Part shown: positions 1 through 7,772 of the stretch, in pieces
How the letters are laid out: each line of letters starts with the position of its first letter
How positions within the stretch are numbered: position 1 is the stretch's first letter
Assembly: GCF_014199945.1 (NCBI RefSeq)
Contig: NZ_JACHOR010000003.1
Span: 310,001 to 374,000, forward strand
Direction of reading: 5' to 3'
DNA from: Brevundimonas variabilis
GTDB taxonomy: Bacteria; Pseudomonadota; Alphaproteobacteria; Caulobacterales; Caulobacteraceae
DNA: 64,000 nucleotides
The notes under the pieces: generated by a model
Seen by the model: the letters and a program-made list of their open reading frames with translations, nothing else
The model's database searches: none
What the model was told of the DNA's origin: nothing
Made by a program: the position numbers and the translations under genes

Positions 1-33
1 GTCGTGACGCGGTTCGGGCTGGCGCAGCCCTAG
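1..33 (+). CDS. Possible C-terminal tail of a gene beginning left of the window
   Basis: Frame 1 from the window edge reads ten sense codons (VVTRFGLAQP) and stops at TAG 31-33, overlapping the stop of the convergent CCA-adding enzyme gene. Nothing in ten residues identifies a family, and a chance open frame of this length is easily possible. Listed only so that the left edge is not treated as empty. Confidence 0.2.
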   Translation, partial: VVTRFGLAQP

Positions 34-1229
34 CCCGCGGCAATCAGCGCCCGAAGCCGGTCCTCGTGGCCATCGGCAGGGAAGTCGTCGGCGATCCAGC
101 TGTCCTCGAAGGCCTTGAGGATACGACCGGTGTCGGGCCCCGCCGCAACACCCGCCCGAGCGACCTCACGGCCCCCTATGGGCAGGCGCGGGATGGGCCA
201 GTCGCGGGCGATGGCCGAAATGTCACCCGGACAAGCCTCCGGATGGTCGGCAGCCGTCCGGGCAAGGCGGTCGAGCACGGGCTGACGTCCGGCGCGGTAG
301 AGCATGGCCCGGATGTCGGCCGCGCTCGCGCTCGGGGCCAGGGTGCCGGACACGGCATCGATCAGCCGGTTGCGCAGGGCATTGGACAGGCGCAGCGCGA
401 CCGCAGCCTTCATGACGGCCTCTGATGTATCCGGCAGGAGGGCGGACAGGCGCAGGGCGACCTCATCGGACACCACGACCATGGCCTCGAACCGATCGAG
501 GGAGACAGGCTCCGGCAGGATCTGGCCAAGGACTCCGGTCTTCGACATCGCGCGGACGGCGTCGCGGGGGTCGGGGGCAGCGAGGAGCTTGAGCAGTTCC
601 TTCGAAACCCGCTCGGCCGACAGCCTCGCCATGCCCTCGTGCAGGGCGGCGCAGGCGGCCAGCCCATCGGCATCGGGCTCGCCGCGACCGTACCAGGCGT
701 GAAACCGGAAGAAACGCAGGATGCGAAGGTAGTCTTCCTGAATGCGCGTCGCCGGGTCGCCGACGAAGACGATGCGGCCGGCAGCAGCGTCGGCCTGGCC
801 CTGCCCGGTCGGATCGAAGATGCGGCCGCTGCGGTCGGCGTACAGGGCGTTCAGACGAAAGTCGCGGCGGGCGGCGTCCTGATCCCAGTCATCGGTGAAG
901 GCGACCGTGGCATTACGCCCGTCGGTCGAAACGTCCTGTCTCAAGGTCGTGATCTCGAACGGCTGGCGGCGGGCGATGGCGGTTACCGTGCCGTGCGCCA
1001 GGCCGGTCGGAACCGATTTCAACCCGGCCGTCTTCAGGGCTGCGACCACGGCATCGGGTTTCAGGGTCGTCGACAGATCAATGTCATCGACAGGCTGGCC
1101 CATCAGGGCATTGCGGACGCAGCCTCCAACGAACCGCACGCAGCCGGGACCGCCCGCTGCCTCGAGCGCATCGAGAACGGCGACCGTTGCCGCATCGCTC
1201 AGCCAGGGCTGTCCGGCCAGCTCGGTCAA
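30..1229 (-). CDS. cca: CCA tRNA nucleotidyltransferase
   Basis: Adds or repairs the 3' CCA end of tRNAs using CTP and ATP; cytoplasmic. The N-terminal nucleotidyltransferase domain shows the class II signature GGCVRN at residues 35-40, followed by VDDIDLS with the two metal-binding aspartates (about 49 and 51). The RRDF-LNALY motif lies near residue 120 and RILRFFRF-like helices follow, as in the polyA polymerase/CCA head domain. Length 399 is normal. The start is TTG at 1229, overlapping the TGA of the upstream NUDIX gene (TTGA), which points to translational coupling. It is the last gene of a DUF1285-NUDIX-cca run. Confidence 0.93.
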   Translation of the reverse strand: MTELAGQPWLSDAATVAVLDALEAAGGPGCVRFVGGCVRNALMGQPVDDIDLSTTLKPDAVVAALKTAGLKSVPTGLAHGTVTAIARRQPFEITTLRQDVSTDGRNATVAFTDDWDQDAARRDFRLNALYADRSGRIFDPTGQGQADAAAGRIVFVGDPATRIQEDYLRILRFFRFHAWYGRGEPDADGLAACAALHEGMARLSAERVSKELLKLLAAPDPRDAVRAMSKTGVLGQILPEPVSLDRFEAMVVVSDEVALRLSALLPDTSEAVMKAAVALRLSNALRNRLIDAVSGTLAPSASAADIRAMLYRAGRQPVLDRLARTAADHPEACPGDISAIARDWPIPRLPIGGREVARAGVAAGPDTGRILKAFEDSWIADDFPADGHEDRLRALIAAG

Positions 1230-1885
1230 GCCGCGTCCTCCGCGATCGCCGGGTCCAGATCCGCATCGTCATAGAGCCGCGCACGCAGGCCCCGGATGAT
1301 GCCCGCCGTCGCGCCCCAGATGTAGCGATCCTGCCAGGGCATGGCCCAGAAATGGCGGACGGGACCCTCTGCAGGCTGGAAGCTGTCGCGGCGATGGTTG
1401 GCGACATCCATCAGGAAGTCCCACGGCGTCTCGAACAGGTCCGCGACTTCGCCCGGCGAGGCTGTCAGGGACGGGGCACTGGCGATCCAGCCGACCACCG
1501 GTGTCACCAGAAAGCCGGTCACGGTCTCGTAGGGTTCTGCAAAGCCCAGCACCTCGACACAGGCCGGGTCGAGGGCGACCTCCTCCATGGCCTCACGCAG
1601 CGCCGCCTGCGCAGCCGTCTCGCCGGGATCCAGACGGCCACCGGGAAAGGCGATCTGGCCGCTGTGGCTGGTCAGGGCATCGGCGCGGCGCGTCAGGAGC
1701 ACGGTCGCCCCTTCGGCGTGGGCAATGATGGGTACCAGCACCGCCGCCTCGCGCAGGGTACGGTCGGCACGGGGAGCCTCGGGATTGAGGTCGAAATCCG
1801 ATCGCGCAGCGCGTCCCAGCGGCTGCCAGGCCTGTATCGGCAGGAGGCGCTCCGTCAGCCGGCGTTTCAGGGTGGCATGGCTCAT
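1226..1885 (-). CDS. CoA pyrophosphatase-type NUDIX hydrolase
   Basis: Likely hydrolyses CoA or another nucleoside diphosphate derivative. The CoA-NUDIX signature LLTRRADALTSHSGQIAFPG leads straight into the Nudix box (GGRLDPGETAAQAALREA, then MEEV), with the metal-binding REAMEE glutamates intact. At 219 residues it is the usual size of the bacterial CoAse group. Its ATG overlaps the TGA of the upstream DUF1285 gene (ATGA) and its own stop overlaps the cca start, so three genes are read as one coupled unit. Substrate is inferred from family membership only. Confidence 0.88.
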   Translation of the reverse strand: MSHATLKRRLTERLLPIQAWQPLGRAARSDFDLNPEAPRADRTLREAAVLVPIIAHAEGATVLLTRRADALTSHSGQIAFPGGRLDPGETAAQAALREAMEEVALDPACVEVLGFAEPYETVTGFLVTPVVGWIASAPSLTASPGEVADLFETPWDFLMDVANHRRDSFQPAEGPVRHFWAMPWQDRYIWGATAGIIRGLRARLYDDADLDPAIAEDAA

Positions 1886-2448
1886 TCCACGCCGGCTCCC
1901 ATGGGCCCCAGGGCAAAGGCCTGGCCACCGGACCGGACCGTCAGCCGCCCGTCCTCGACCCCGGCCATCTCGACCAGATCATAGAAGATCGCCCGGACGA
2001 TCCGCGCCTCCAGCCCGGCCCGGACATGGATTCGGGGCGACGGCTCGCCGGTCACGGCATCGGTCTCGACGACGATCGGATGGTCGGCACCCGCGACGAC
2101 CGTGTCGCCGACATCAGTCGTGAAGATCAGGTCGTCGCCGTCCCGCTGCATGGCCACGGCCCGGAACGGCAGGTCCTCGACCGTGATCCGCATCTTCTCG
2201 ACCGGCGTCACCAGATGATAGCCATCCGGGTCCAGCCGCAGCACGGTCGAGAACAGCCGGACCAGTTCCTTGCGGCCGATGGGCGAACCCTCGTGCATCC
2301 AGGTGCCATCGGCCCGCACGACGATATCGATCTCGCCGCAGTGTTCCGGATGCCAGAGGTGCACCGGCGGCAGCCCGTGACCCGGGGCCTGTCGGGCCGC
2401 TGCAGCCACGGCGGCGAGTCCGGTGTCGGAGGTTTCGGTCATGGCCAT
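1882..2448 (-). CDS. DUF1285 domain-containing protein
   Basis: Conserved protein of unknown biochemical role, recognised as DUF1285 from its overall pattern: a WHPEHCGEIDIVV start of domain, the segment WMHEGSPIGRKELVRLFSTV, then HLVTPVEKMRITVED, and a C-terminal HVRAGLEARIVRAIFYDLVE. No signal peptide or membrane helix. Two in-frame ATGs (2448 and 2442) could both serve as start; the first gives 188 residues. It heads the coupled DUF1285-NUDIX-cca unit, an arrangement I associate with alphaproteobacteria. A palindromic repeat separates it from the upstream GNAT gene. Confidence 0.8.
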   Translation of the reverse strand: MAMTETSDTGLAAVAAAARQAPGHGLPPVHLWHPEHCGEIDIVVRADGTWMHEGSPIGRKELVRLFSTVLRLDPDGYHLVTPVEKMRITVEDLPFRAVAMQRDGDDLIFTTDVGDTVVAGADHPIVVETDAVTGEPSPRIHVRAGLEARIVRAIFYDLVEMAGVEDGRLTVRSGGQAFALGPMGAGVE

Positions 2449-2510
2449 GACTTAGGCGCGGGAGGGCGAGGTGGAAAGGTGGGCTTTCGGGTCTGTGGGG
2501 TGGACACAGT

Positions 2511-2580
2511 CCTCCACCGCTTCGCGGTCCCCCTCCCCATCGCTGCGCGATGGGGAGGGGGACCCCGAAGGGGTGGAGGG
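2511..2580. repeat. GC-rich dispersed palindrome, family A copy 1
   Basis: Imperfect 70-base inverted repeat between the GNAT and DUF1285 genes: left arm CCTCCACCGCTTCGCGGTCC... and right arm ending GGGTGGAGG, meeting around TCGCTGCGCGA. The same arms recur at 14690-14792 and, diverged, at 7561-7735. It would form a very stable hairpin in RNA or a cruciform in DNA and has no reading frame of its own. Confidence 0.85.
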
Positions 2581-2591
2581 GCTGGTCGGAG

Positions 2592-3083
2592 CTATCCCCG
2601 TTTCGCCGCTCCGGTCGGCACTGGTTCGGTCAGGGGCAGCCACATGACCCTCCGCCGGTCGACGGGTCCCGGCAGGGTCACCGACGGAGCGGGCTCGAAA
2701 CCGAAGCGCGCGAAATAAGGCAGGTCCCCGACCAAAAGGACGCCGGCAACACCCGAAGAACGGGCATGATCGACACAGGCCTGAACGAGGTCCGCGCCCA
2801 GCCCGCCGCCGCGCCGGTCGGCTTCCACGGCAATGGGCCCCAGAAACACGGCGGCATGGCCCGCGACCGTGATGGCCCAGAGGCGGACCGAGCCGACGAT
2901 CCGATCGCCATCACGGGCCACGAAGCCGGCCGCCAACGTCGATTGTTCCCGCAGCCGCTCGGCCGTCTTGGCGAACCGGCCCGGCCCGAAGGCGCGCAGG
3001 ACCAGACCCTCGATCGCGGCGCGGTCGAACGGCGTCTCGGGCGAGATGCGCAACGGGGTCAGGGCAACAGCAGGTGCGGACAT
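2592..3083 (-). CDS. GNAT family N-acetyltransferase
   Basis: Predicted acyl-CoA-dependent N-acetyltransferase of unknown substrate. The central part has the GNAT core: GSVRLWAITVAGHAAVFLGP (beta 4), then the acetyl-CoA pyrophosphate loop VEADRRGGGLGADLV (motif A, R-x-x-G-x-G/A) and helix QACVDHARSSGVAGVLLVGD, then PYFARFGFEPA, the usual yhbS-like ending. I place the start at ATG 3083 (MSAPAVALTPLRI); an upstream TTG at 3104 would add seven residues. Stands 33 bases downstream of the enoyl-CoA hydratase gene and may share its transcript. Confidence 0.85.
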   Translation of the reverse strand: MSAPAVALTPLRISPETPFDRAAIEGLVLRAFGPGRFAKTAERLREQSTLAAGFVARDGDRIVGSVRLWAITVAGHAAVFLGPIAVEADRRGGGLGADLVQACVDHARSSGVAGVLLVGDLPYFARFGFEPAPSVTLPGPVDRRRVMWLPLTEPVPTGAAKRG

Positions 3084-3116
3084 GGCGCGCGCACCTAGGC
3101 CCAATACCGTGACGGT

Positions 3117-3893
3117 TCAACCAGCCTTGCTGAAATCCGGCTGGCGTTTCTGGCTGAAGGCCATGAAGGCCTCCATCGCCTCGGGGCTCGACATCTGGGA
3201 ACCGAAGGCCTCGCCCTCGCTCAGCATCAGCGTCCACAGGGCCTCGGCATCGCGCATCAGCCGCTTGGTCTTGCGGATGGAGTTCGGCGCACGGCTGGCC
3301 ACCTTGAGCGCCAGTTCTGCGGCGATGGCGTCGACCTGTTCTGCCGGGACACAGCGGTTGGCCAGACCCCAGGCCACGGCGGTCGGCCCATCGATCGCCT
3401 CACCCAGGGCAAACATCTCGAATGCCCGCTGATGACCGATGACCGCCGGCAGCAACAGCGAGGACGCGGCCTCCGGGGCGAGCGCAAGATTGACGAAGGG
3501 CACTGACAGAAGGGCGTTCTCGGCCACGACAACCAGATCGCAATGCAGCAGCAGGGTCAGGCCGATCCCGACCGCCCTGCCCCGAACTGCGGCAACGGCC
3601 GGCTTGTCGAGCTTCGCGAGCGACTGGAGGAACTGAAACACCGGGGCATCGGTGACCTGGCCGCCCCCCGCCGAGCCGATAGCAATGAAGTCGGCGATAT
3701 CATTGCCGGCCGAGAAGCTGTCGCCTTCGGACCGGAACAGCAGGACGCGGACCGCATCGTCAGTGCGGGCACGGTTGGTCGCCTCGGCCAGGACGGCATA
3801 CATGGCCTGGGTAATGGCGTTCTTCTTGTCCGGCCGCGCCAGCGTCACGGTCAGGACGCCATCGGCAAGGCTGGTCTGGATGTGGTCGCTCAC
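3117..3893 (-). CDS. Enoyl-CoA hydratase/isomerase (crotonase) family protein
   Basis: Crotonase-fold protein of 258 residues acting on a fatty or branched acyl-CoA. Visible are the N-terminal VLTVTLARPDKKNAITQAMY strand-helix, the first oxyanion-hole segment SAGNDIADF, the second PAVAAVRGRAVGIGLTLLLH-like segment, and the LAPEAASSLLLP stretch. The second hole reads GRAVGIG, and the acid position is not the classical hydratase pair, so isomerase or another activity is possible. The GTG start at 3893 overlaps the TGA of the upstream MBL gene (GTGA); the longer reading from 3923 is less likely. Coupling suggests a shared acyl-CoA or thioester pathway. Confidence 0.85.
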   Translation of the reverse strand: MSDHIQTSLADGVLTVTLARPDKKNAITQAMYAVLAEATNRARTDDAVRVLLFRSEGDSFSAGNDIADFIAIGSAGGGQVTDAPVFQFLQSLAKLDKPAVAAVRGRAVGIGLTLLLHCDLVVVAENALLSVPFVNLALAPEAASSLLLPAVIGHQRAFEMFALGEAIDGPTAVAWGLANRCVPAEQVDAIAAELALKVASRAPNSIRKTKRLMRDAEALWTLMLSEGEAFGSQMSSPEAMEAFMAFSQKRQPDFSKAG

Positions 3894-4990
3894 GTCGTCG
3901 TCTCCGGGTTGGTCGCCGTCCACCAGTCCACGCCGTCAACATCGCGATCGCGACGCGCCCGGCCATGGGCCTCGAGATAGTTCAGATGCGCAAGGCTTTC
4001 CCCCGTGGCCATGCCGTACAGGCCGTCACCGACGGCGCGGGCAAACAGGGTCGAAAACACATCCACGGCGCGCTTCGGCGTCTGCAGCGCGCGTTCCAGC
4101 CGGGTCAGCGAAATCTCGTGCCCGCGCGTCAGGGCCTCGAGCCGCGCCTTCACGCCGGTGAAGGGATCGCCATGCCCCGGCAGAACGACCAGATCGTCCG
4201 GCAACTGGGCCGCAAGCTGGTCCAGCGATGTCATCCAGTCCTGCAGCGGGTTGGCCAGCGGTTCCGTCGGCCAGATCGAGATGTTGGACGAGATGCGCGG
4301 CAGGATCTGGTCGCCGGAAATGAAGACGCCATCCGCCTGACGCCAGAGGCAGGCGTGTTCCGGGCTGTGACCATTGCCGACCACGACGCGCCAGTCCTCG
4401 CCTCCGATCCGGAGGACCTGATCCCGGACGATGCGGGTGTAGCTCCCGGGCAGCGGGAACACACCGCGGCCGAACATGCCGTAATCCTTACGCCAGGCCG
4501 CGATCCGGTCGTCGTCCCAGCCGGTGGCGCGATAGAACGCGGCCCCGCCCTCCGGCGCCGGGCCCGCATCGGACAACAACATGCGGGCCGTCACATATTC
4601 CAGCTGGGTCATCTTCAGCGGCGCGTCGAACCGCTCGCAGAGCCACCCGGCCAGACCGATATGATCCGGGTGCATGTGGGTGCAGATGACCTGGGTCACC
4701 GGCAGACCGCCCAGGGGGCCGGCCAGCGCCGCCTCCCAGCCTTCGAGCGACTCGCGGGTGCGGATTCCGGTATCGACGATGGCCCAGCCGATCCCGTCGG
4801 CAATCGCGTAGATATTGATGTGGTTCAGGGCCATCGGCAGCGGCAGACGCAGCCACAGCACCCCGTCCGCGACGATCTTTGCTTCGCCCGGCGCGGGTGG
4901 CTCGCCATGCGGATAGGTCAGGCCCCGCGTGCCCTCGCGGCTCGATACAAGGGGGGTGACGCCGTCGGCCAAGTCCGTCTCCAATCGCAA
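3890..4990 (-). CDS. MBL-fold metallo-hydrolase
   Basis: Metallo-beta-lactamase fold hydrolase with an intact dinuclear metal site: THMHPDH (HxHxDH), the downstream GHSPEHACL histidine, SGDQIL aspartate and GHGDPF histidine. The C-terminal 90 residues are helical, as in LACTB2-type or thioesterase/glyoxalase-II relatives. Length 366. The start is TTG at 4990, without a convincing Shine-Dalgarno sequence; an internal TTG at 4984 is an alternative. It is the first gene of the acyl-CoA-like run and is divergently placed from the secreted cysteine-repeat gene. A thioester substrate is plausible because of the neighbouring crotonase, but is inference. Confidence 0.85.
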   Translation of the reverse strand: MRLETDLADGVTPLVSSREGTRGLTYPHGEPPAPGEAKIVADGVLWLRLPLPMALNHINIYAIADGIGWAIVDTGIRTRESLEGWEAALAGPLGGLPVTQVICTHMHPDHIGLAGWLCERFDAPLKMTQLEYVTARMLLSDAGPAPEGGAAFYRATGWDDDRIAAWRKDYGMFGRGVFPLPGSYTRIVRDQVLRIGGEDWRVVVGNGHSPEHACLWRQADGVFISGDQILPRISSNISIWPTEPLANPLQDWMTSLDQLAAQLPDDLVVLPGHGDPFTGVKARLEALTRGHEISLTRLERALQTPKRAVDVFSTLFARAVGDGLYGMATGESLAHLNYLEAHGRARRDRDVDGVDWWTATNPETTT

Positions 4991-5174
4991 CGGAGCGAGT
5001 TAGCCCGATCAGGGCCATGCCGTCCAGTTCAAGCGAAGCCCGCGGCATCCGCTCACGCCAGCACCGACGCCATGGCCGCTGATGTCGTCGTGAGGATAGA
5101 CCCATGCATCCTCAGTCTTGACCCATCTACGATCCTCCCGCAGCGTGGAATTGAGCTTTTTGTGGAAATTGACG

Positions 5175-6179
5175 ATGTTGAAACTCCCCTTCTGTGCCCT
5201 GGCCCTCACCGCCGCCCTTGGACTTGCGCTCGCAAGCCCTGCCGCAGCCCAGGCTCCCGGCGGAACCTCCAATCCCGAAGCCGGCGGAAGGGCGGCCCCC
5301 GGCAGCTCTGGCGCGGACCCGCTGAATGCGACCGTGCGGACGAACACGCGCGCCGGTCGCCTCGGTGCCAGCACGACGCCGCGTCGGAACCGGAACGCCC
5401 CGGCGGAGGCGCCGACAGCCGAGGCCGTGATGGCCTCCGCCCAGACCATCGCGACGGCAGCCAGTTCGAACTGCCAGGTCACCGAGGCCACCCTGCTGGG
5501 CGTCAATGCCGAACAGCAGTCGATCTATGAGGCGGCCTGCGCGACGGGCCCGGGCTATATCCTGATCGGCACCACGCCGCCCCAGGCCGTGGACTGCGTC
5601 ATCCTGGCCGGTCAGGCCGACCTGGATCGCTCGCGCGATCCGGCCGCCGATGTCGGCCTGCAGTGCAAGATTCCGGCGAATACCGACGTGGCCAAGGTCG
5701 TCCGCGCCTATGCCCTGGAAGCCGGGATCGCCTGTACGGTCGACCAGGGAGCCTCGATCGGCAAGTCGACAGCCGGCAATTTCATCTATGAGGTCGGCTG
5801 TGCCGAGGCCGACGGCTTCTGGCTCGAGAAGTCCCCCACGGGCTGGCAGACCACTACCTGCATGCAGGTGATCACCCAGAGCGCAGGCTGCAAATTCACC
5901 CAGCCCGCCGAGCAGGCCGCGACGATGAAGGCGATGCTGGCAGGAAGCCCCGCAGCAGCCTGTGACGTGGTCGAGGCCCGCTACATGGGCGCCAACAGCA
6001 ACGGGGCCTTCTACGAGGCCAAATGCGGTGCCGAGGAAGGCTATATCGTTCGCTTCAACACCGAGCGGGTCGTGCAGCAGGTCTATCCCTGTGCCGAAGC
6101 CGCGCGCATCGGCGGCGGCTGCAAGCTGACCACCGTCGCTGCAGCAGCCCCGGCTGCACCGGCACCTGCCGCCAACTGA
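5175..6179 (+). CDS. Secreted protein with three four-cysteine repeats
   Basis: Family not recognised. A signal peptide (MLKLPFCALALTAALGLALA, cleavage near AAAQ-A) is followed by a Pro/Ala/Arg-rich linker and then three repeats. Each begins with a cysteine in a CxV context, has a YExxC motif about 20 residues on, an aromatic G-Y/F-hydrophobic turn, a third cysteine, and ends with a G-x-CK cysteine. Repeat starts are NCQV, ACTV and ACDV. The four cysteines per repeat suggest two disulfides per module in the periplasm. The start at ATG 5175 is chosen because it begins the signal peptide; an upstream TTG at 5118 gives an unlikely extension. An alanine/proline tail closes the protein. It lies 78 bases before the exonuclease gene. 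Confidence 0.75.
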   Translation: MLKLPFCALALTAALGLALASPAAAQAPGGTSNPEAGGRAAPGSSGADPLNATVRTNTRAGRLGASTTPRRNRNAPAEAPTAEAVMASAQTIATAASSNCQVTEATLLGVNAEQQSIYEAACATGPGYILIGTTPPQAVDCVILAGQADLDRSRDPAADVGLQCKIPANTDVAKVVRAYALEAGIACTVDQGASIGKSTAGNFIYEVGCAEADGFWLEKSPTGWQTTTCMQVITQSAGCKFTQPAEQAATMKAMLAGSPAAACDVVEARYMGANSNGAFYEAKCGAEEGYIVRFNTERVVQQVYPCAEAARIGGGCKLTTVAAAAPAAPAPAAN

Positions 6180-6257
6180 GATCGTCCGGCCGGCGGTTTG
6201 CGACAACCGCCGGCCGGCCCTTGCTAAGGCAGGCCGACGCAAACTAGCGTTCGCGCC

Positions 6258-7043
6258 ATGCGCATCGCCACCTGGAACGTCAACTCCGTCAACGCCCGCC
6301 TGCCCACCGTGCTCGCATGGCTGGAGGCGGCAAAGCCTGACGTGGCCTGCTTCCAGGAAATCAAATGCGTGGACGAGAAATTCCCGCGCGAGGCCTTCGA
6401 GGACCTGGGCTACAACGTCGAGACGCATGGCCAGAAGAGCTACAACGGCGTTGCCCTGCTCTCGAAAATGCCGATGTCCGATGTCCGTCGGGGCCTGCCC
6501 GGTGACGATACCGACGAACAGGCCCGCTATATCGAGGCCGTGATCGAGGGGCCGGTACCGGTCCGGGTGGCCTCGATCTATCTGCCCAATGGCAATCCCG
6601 TGGGCACCGAAAAATTCCCCTACAAACTGGCCTGGTTCGAGCGGCTGAATGCGCACGCCCGGAGCCTGCTAGCGTTCGAGGAGCCGCTGGCCCTGTGCGG
6701 CGACTACAACGTCATTCCGACCGAGGCCGATGTGGCGAAACCCGAGGCCTGGCTGGGTGATGCCCTGTTCCAGCCCGAGAGCCGGTCGGCGTTCCGCGCG
6801 CTGAAATGGCTGGGGCTGTCGGATGCGTCGGAACTGGGCAACCAGCCGCCCGGCAGCTTCACCTTCTGGGACTATCAGGCCGGGGCCTGGCAGCGGAACA
6901 ACGGCATCCGCATCGACTTCGCCCTGCTCTCGCCCCAGGCCGCGGACCGGTTCCGGTCGATCGAGACCCACCGCGACGCCCGCGACATGGACAAGCCGTC
7001 CGACCATGTGCCGGTGGTCGTCGACCTGAACCTGGACGGCTGA
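6258..7043 (+). CDS. xth: Exodeoxyribonuclease III
   Basis: AP endonuclease and 3'-5' exonuclease of base-excision repair. The EEP fold is complete: Asn7 in TWNVNSV, the metal ligand Glu34 in CFQEIK, the SYNGVALLSK segment, the LCGDYNVIPTEADV motif, and SDHVPVVVDL at the end with the catalytic histidine. 261 residues, typical of the bacterial enzyme. The region around WDYQAGAWQRNNGIRIDFAL matches the exoIII C-terminal motif. One base separates its stop from the GTG of the next gene, so the two are probably co-translated. Confidence 0.94.
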   Translation: MRIATWNVNSVNARLPTVLAWLEAAKPDVACFQEIKCVDEKFPREAFEDLGYNVETHGQKSYNGVALLSKMPMSDVRRGLPGDDTDEQARYIEAVIEGPVPVRVASIYLPNGNPVGTEKFPYKLAWFERLNAHARSLLAFEEPLALCGDYNVIPTEADVAKPEAWLGDALFQPESRSAFRALKWLGLSDASELGNQPPGSFTFWDYQAGAWQRNNGIRIDFALLSPQAADRFRSIETHRDARDMDKPSDHVPVVVDLNLDG

Positions 7044-7044
7044 G

Positions 7045-7560
7045 GTGAACGAGGCCCTTCGGGTCATCCTGCTGGTGGGGCTGGCCGCAGCCTTCCTGAC
7101 CACCGGGGCGCTGGCCCTGTCGTGGTGGATGGAGGCCGATCGTCGCCTGCGCAGGGCCATGCTGAAGAGCCTGGGCTCCGCCCCCGAGGCCGAGGCCATC
7201 TCGGCGCACGAAGGCCGGGCGGCGGCACTGGATTTCGACGGCGCCCAGATCGTCGTGCTGTGGAACCGGGGCGCGCACGGGCTGGTCTATGGCTTCGAGG
7301 AAGTCGAGGGCGGCGAAATCATCGTCGACGGCCATGTGGTGGCCCGCGTGCGACGCGGCGAGCAGCGCAAGTCCCTGGACATCATGGTACCGGACGCGGA
7401 GCTGGTCACGCTGCGGCTGATGTTCCTGGATTCGCGCAATCCGGAGTTCGAACTGGCGCTCTGGAACGCCGTCGCGCCGGGCAAGACGGGTTCCCCGTCG
7501 GAGGCCCTGCGCCTGGGGCGGCGCTGGCTGTCGCACATCGAGGCCCTGCTGAAAGGCTAG
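7045..7560 (+). CDS. Uncharacterised membrane-anchored protein
   Basis: No family recognised. The GTG start at 7045 lies one base after the xth stop. A single N-terminal transmembrane segment (about residues 6-28, VILLVGLAAAFLTTGALALS) is followed by a soluble domain of mixed strands with a repeated aromatic/charged pattern (VVLWNRGAHGLVYGFEEVEG, LDIMVPDAELVTLRLMFLD). A C-terminal helix ends in WLSHIEALLKG. The translation has the codon use and composition of its neighbours and is an ordinary resident gene, probably restricted to Caulobacterales. The soluble domain is likely cytoplasmic if the helix is an uncleaved anchor; topology is not certain. Confidence 0.7.
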   Translation: MNEALRVILLVGLAAAFLTTGALALSWWMEADRRLRRAMLKSLGSAPEAEAISAHEGRAAALDFDGAQIVVLWNRGAHGLVYGFEEVEGGEIIVDGHVVARVRRGEQRKSLDIMVPDAELVTLRLMFLDSRNPEFELALWNAVAPGKTGSPSEALRLGRRWLSHIEALLKG

Positions 7561-7735
7561 TGTCCTCCTCATCGCATGGCGATGGGGAGGTGGCTCGGCG
7601 CGAAGCGACGAGACGGAGGGGCGGGTGGCTCTGCGACCCCTGCCCTCGACCAGCAGCCCCGCCACCATTTCGGCGAAGGTTGCCGAAATGGTCCCCCTCC
7701 CCATTGCTGCGCAACGGGGAGGAAAGGTAGAACCC
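7561..7735. repeat. GC-rich dispersed palindrome, family A copy 2 (compound)
   Basis: Compound intergenic repeat. The first part (7561-7620) has CGCATGGCGATGGGGAGG followed by a GAAGCGACGAGACGGAGGGG-type arm. The second part has the short inverted repeat CATTTCGGCGAAGG/ TTGCCGAAATG and then GGTCCCCCTCCCCATTGC, the family A core, with GCAACGGGGAGG as partner. It is diverged relative to copies at 2511-2580 and 14690-14792. No credible short gene lies here. Confidence 0.7.
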
Positions 7736-7760
7736 TCCCGTCCCCTCAGTGCCTGTATCC

Positions 7761-7766
7761 AAGGAG
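7761..7766 (+). promoter_or_regulatory. Shine-Dalgarno sequence that fixes the start at 7773
   Basis: AAGGAG with a six-base spacer before GTG 7773. This favours GTG 7773 over the in-frame GTG at 7749, which has no such site. Confidence 0.75.
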
Positions 7767-7772
7767 CCCGAC

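Noticed and set aside
2511..2580. CRISPR-like repeat
   Set aside because: A single long inverted repeat without regular spacers; other copies are dispersed and not in an array, and no cas genes are present.
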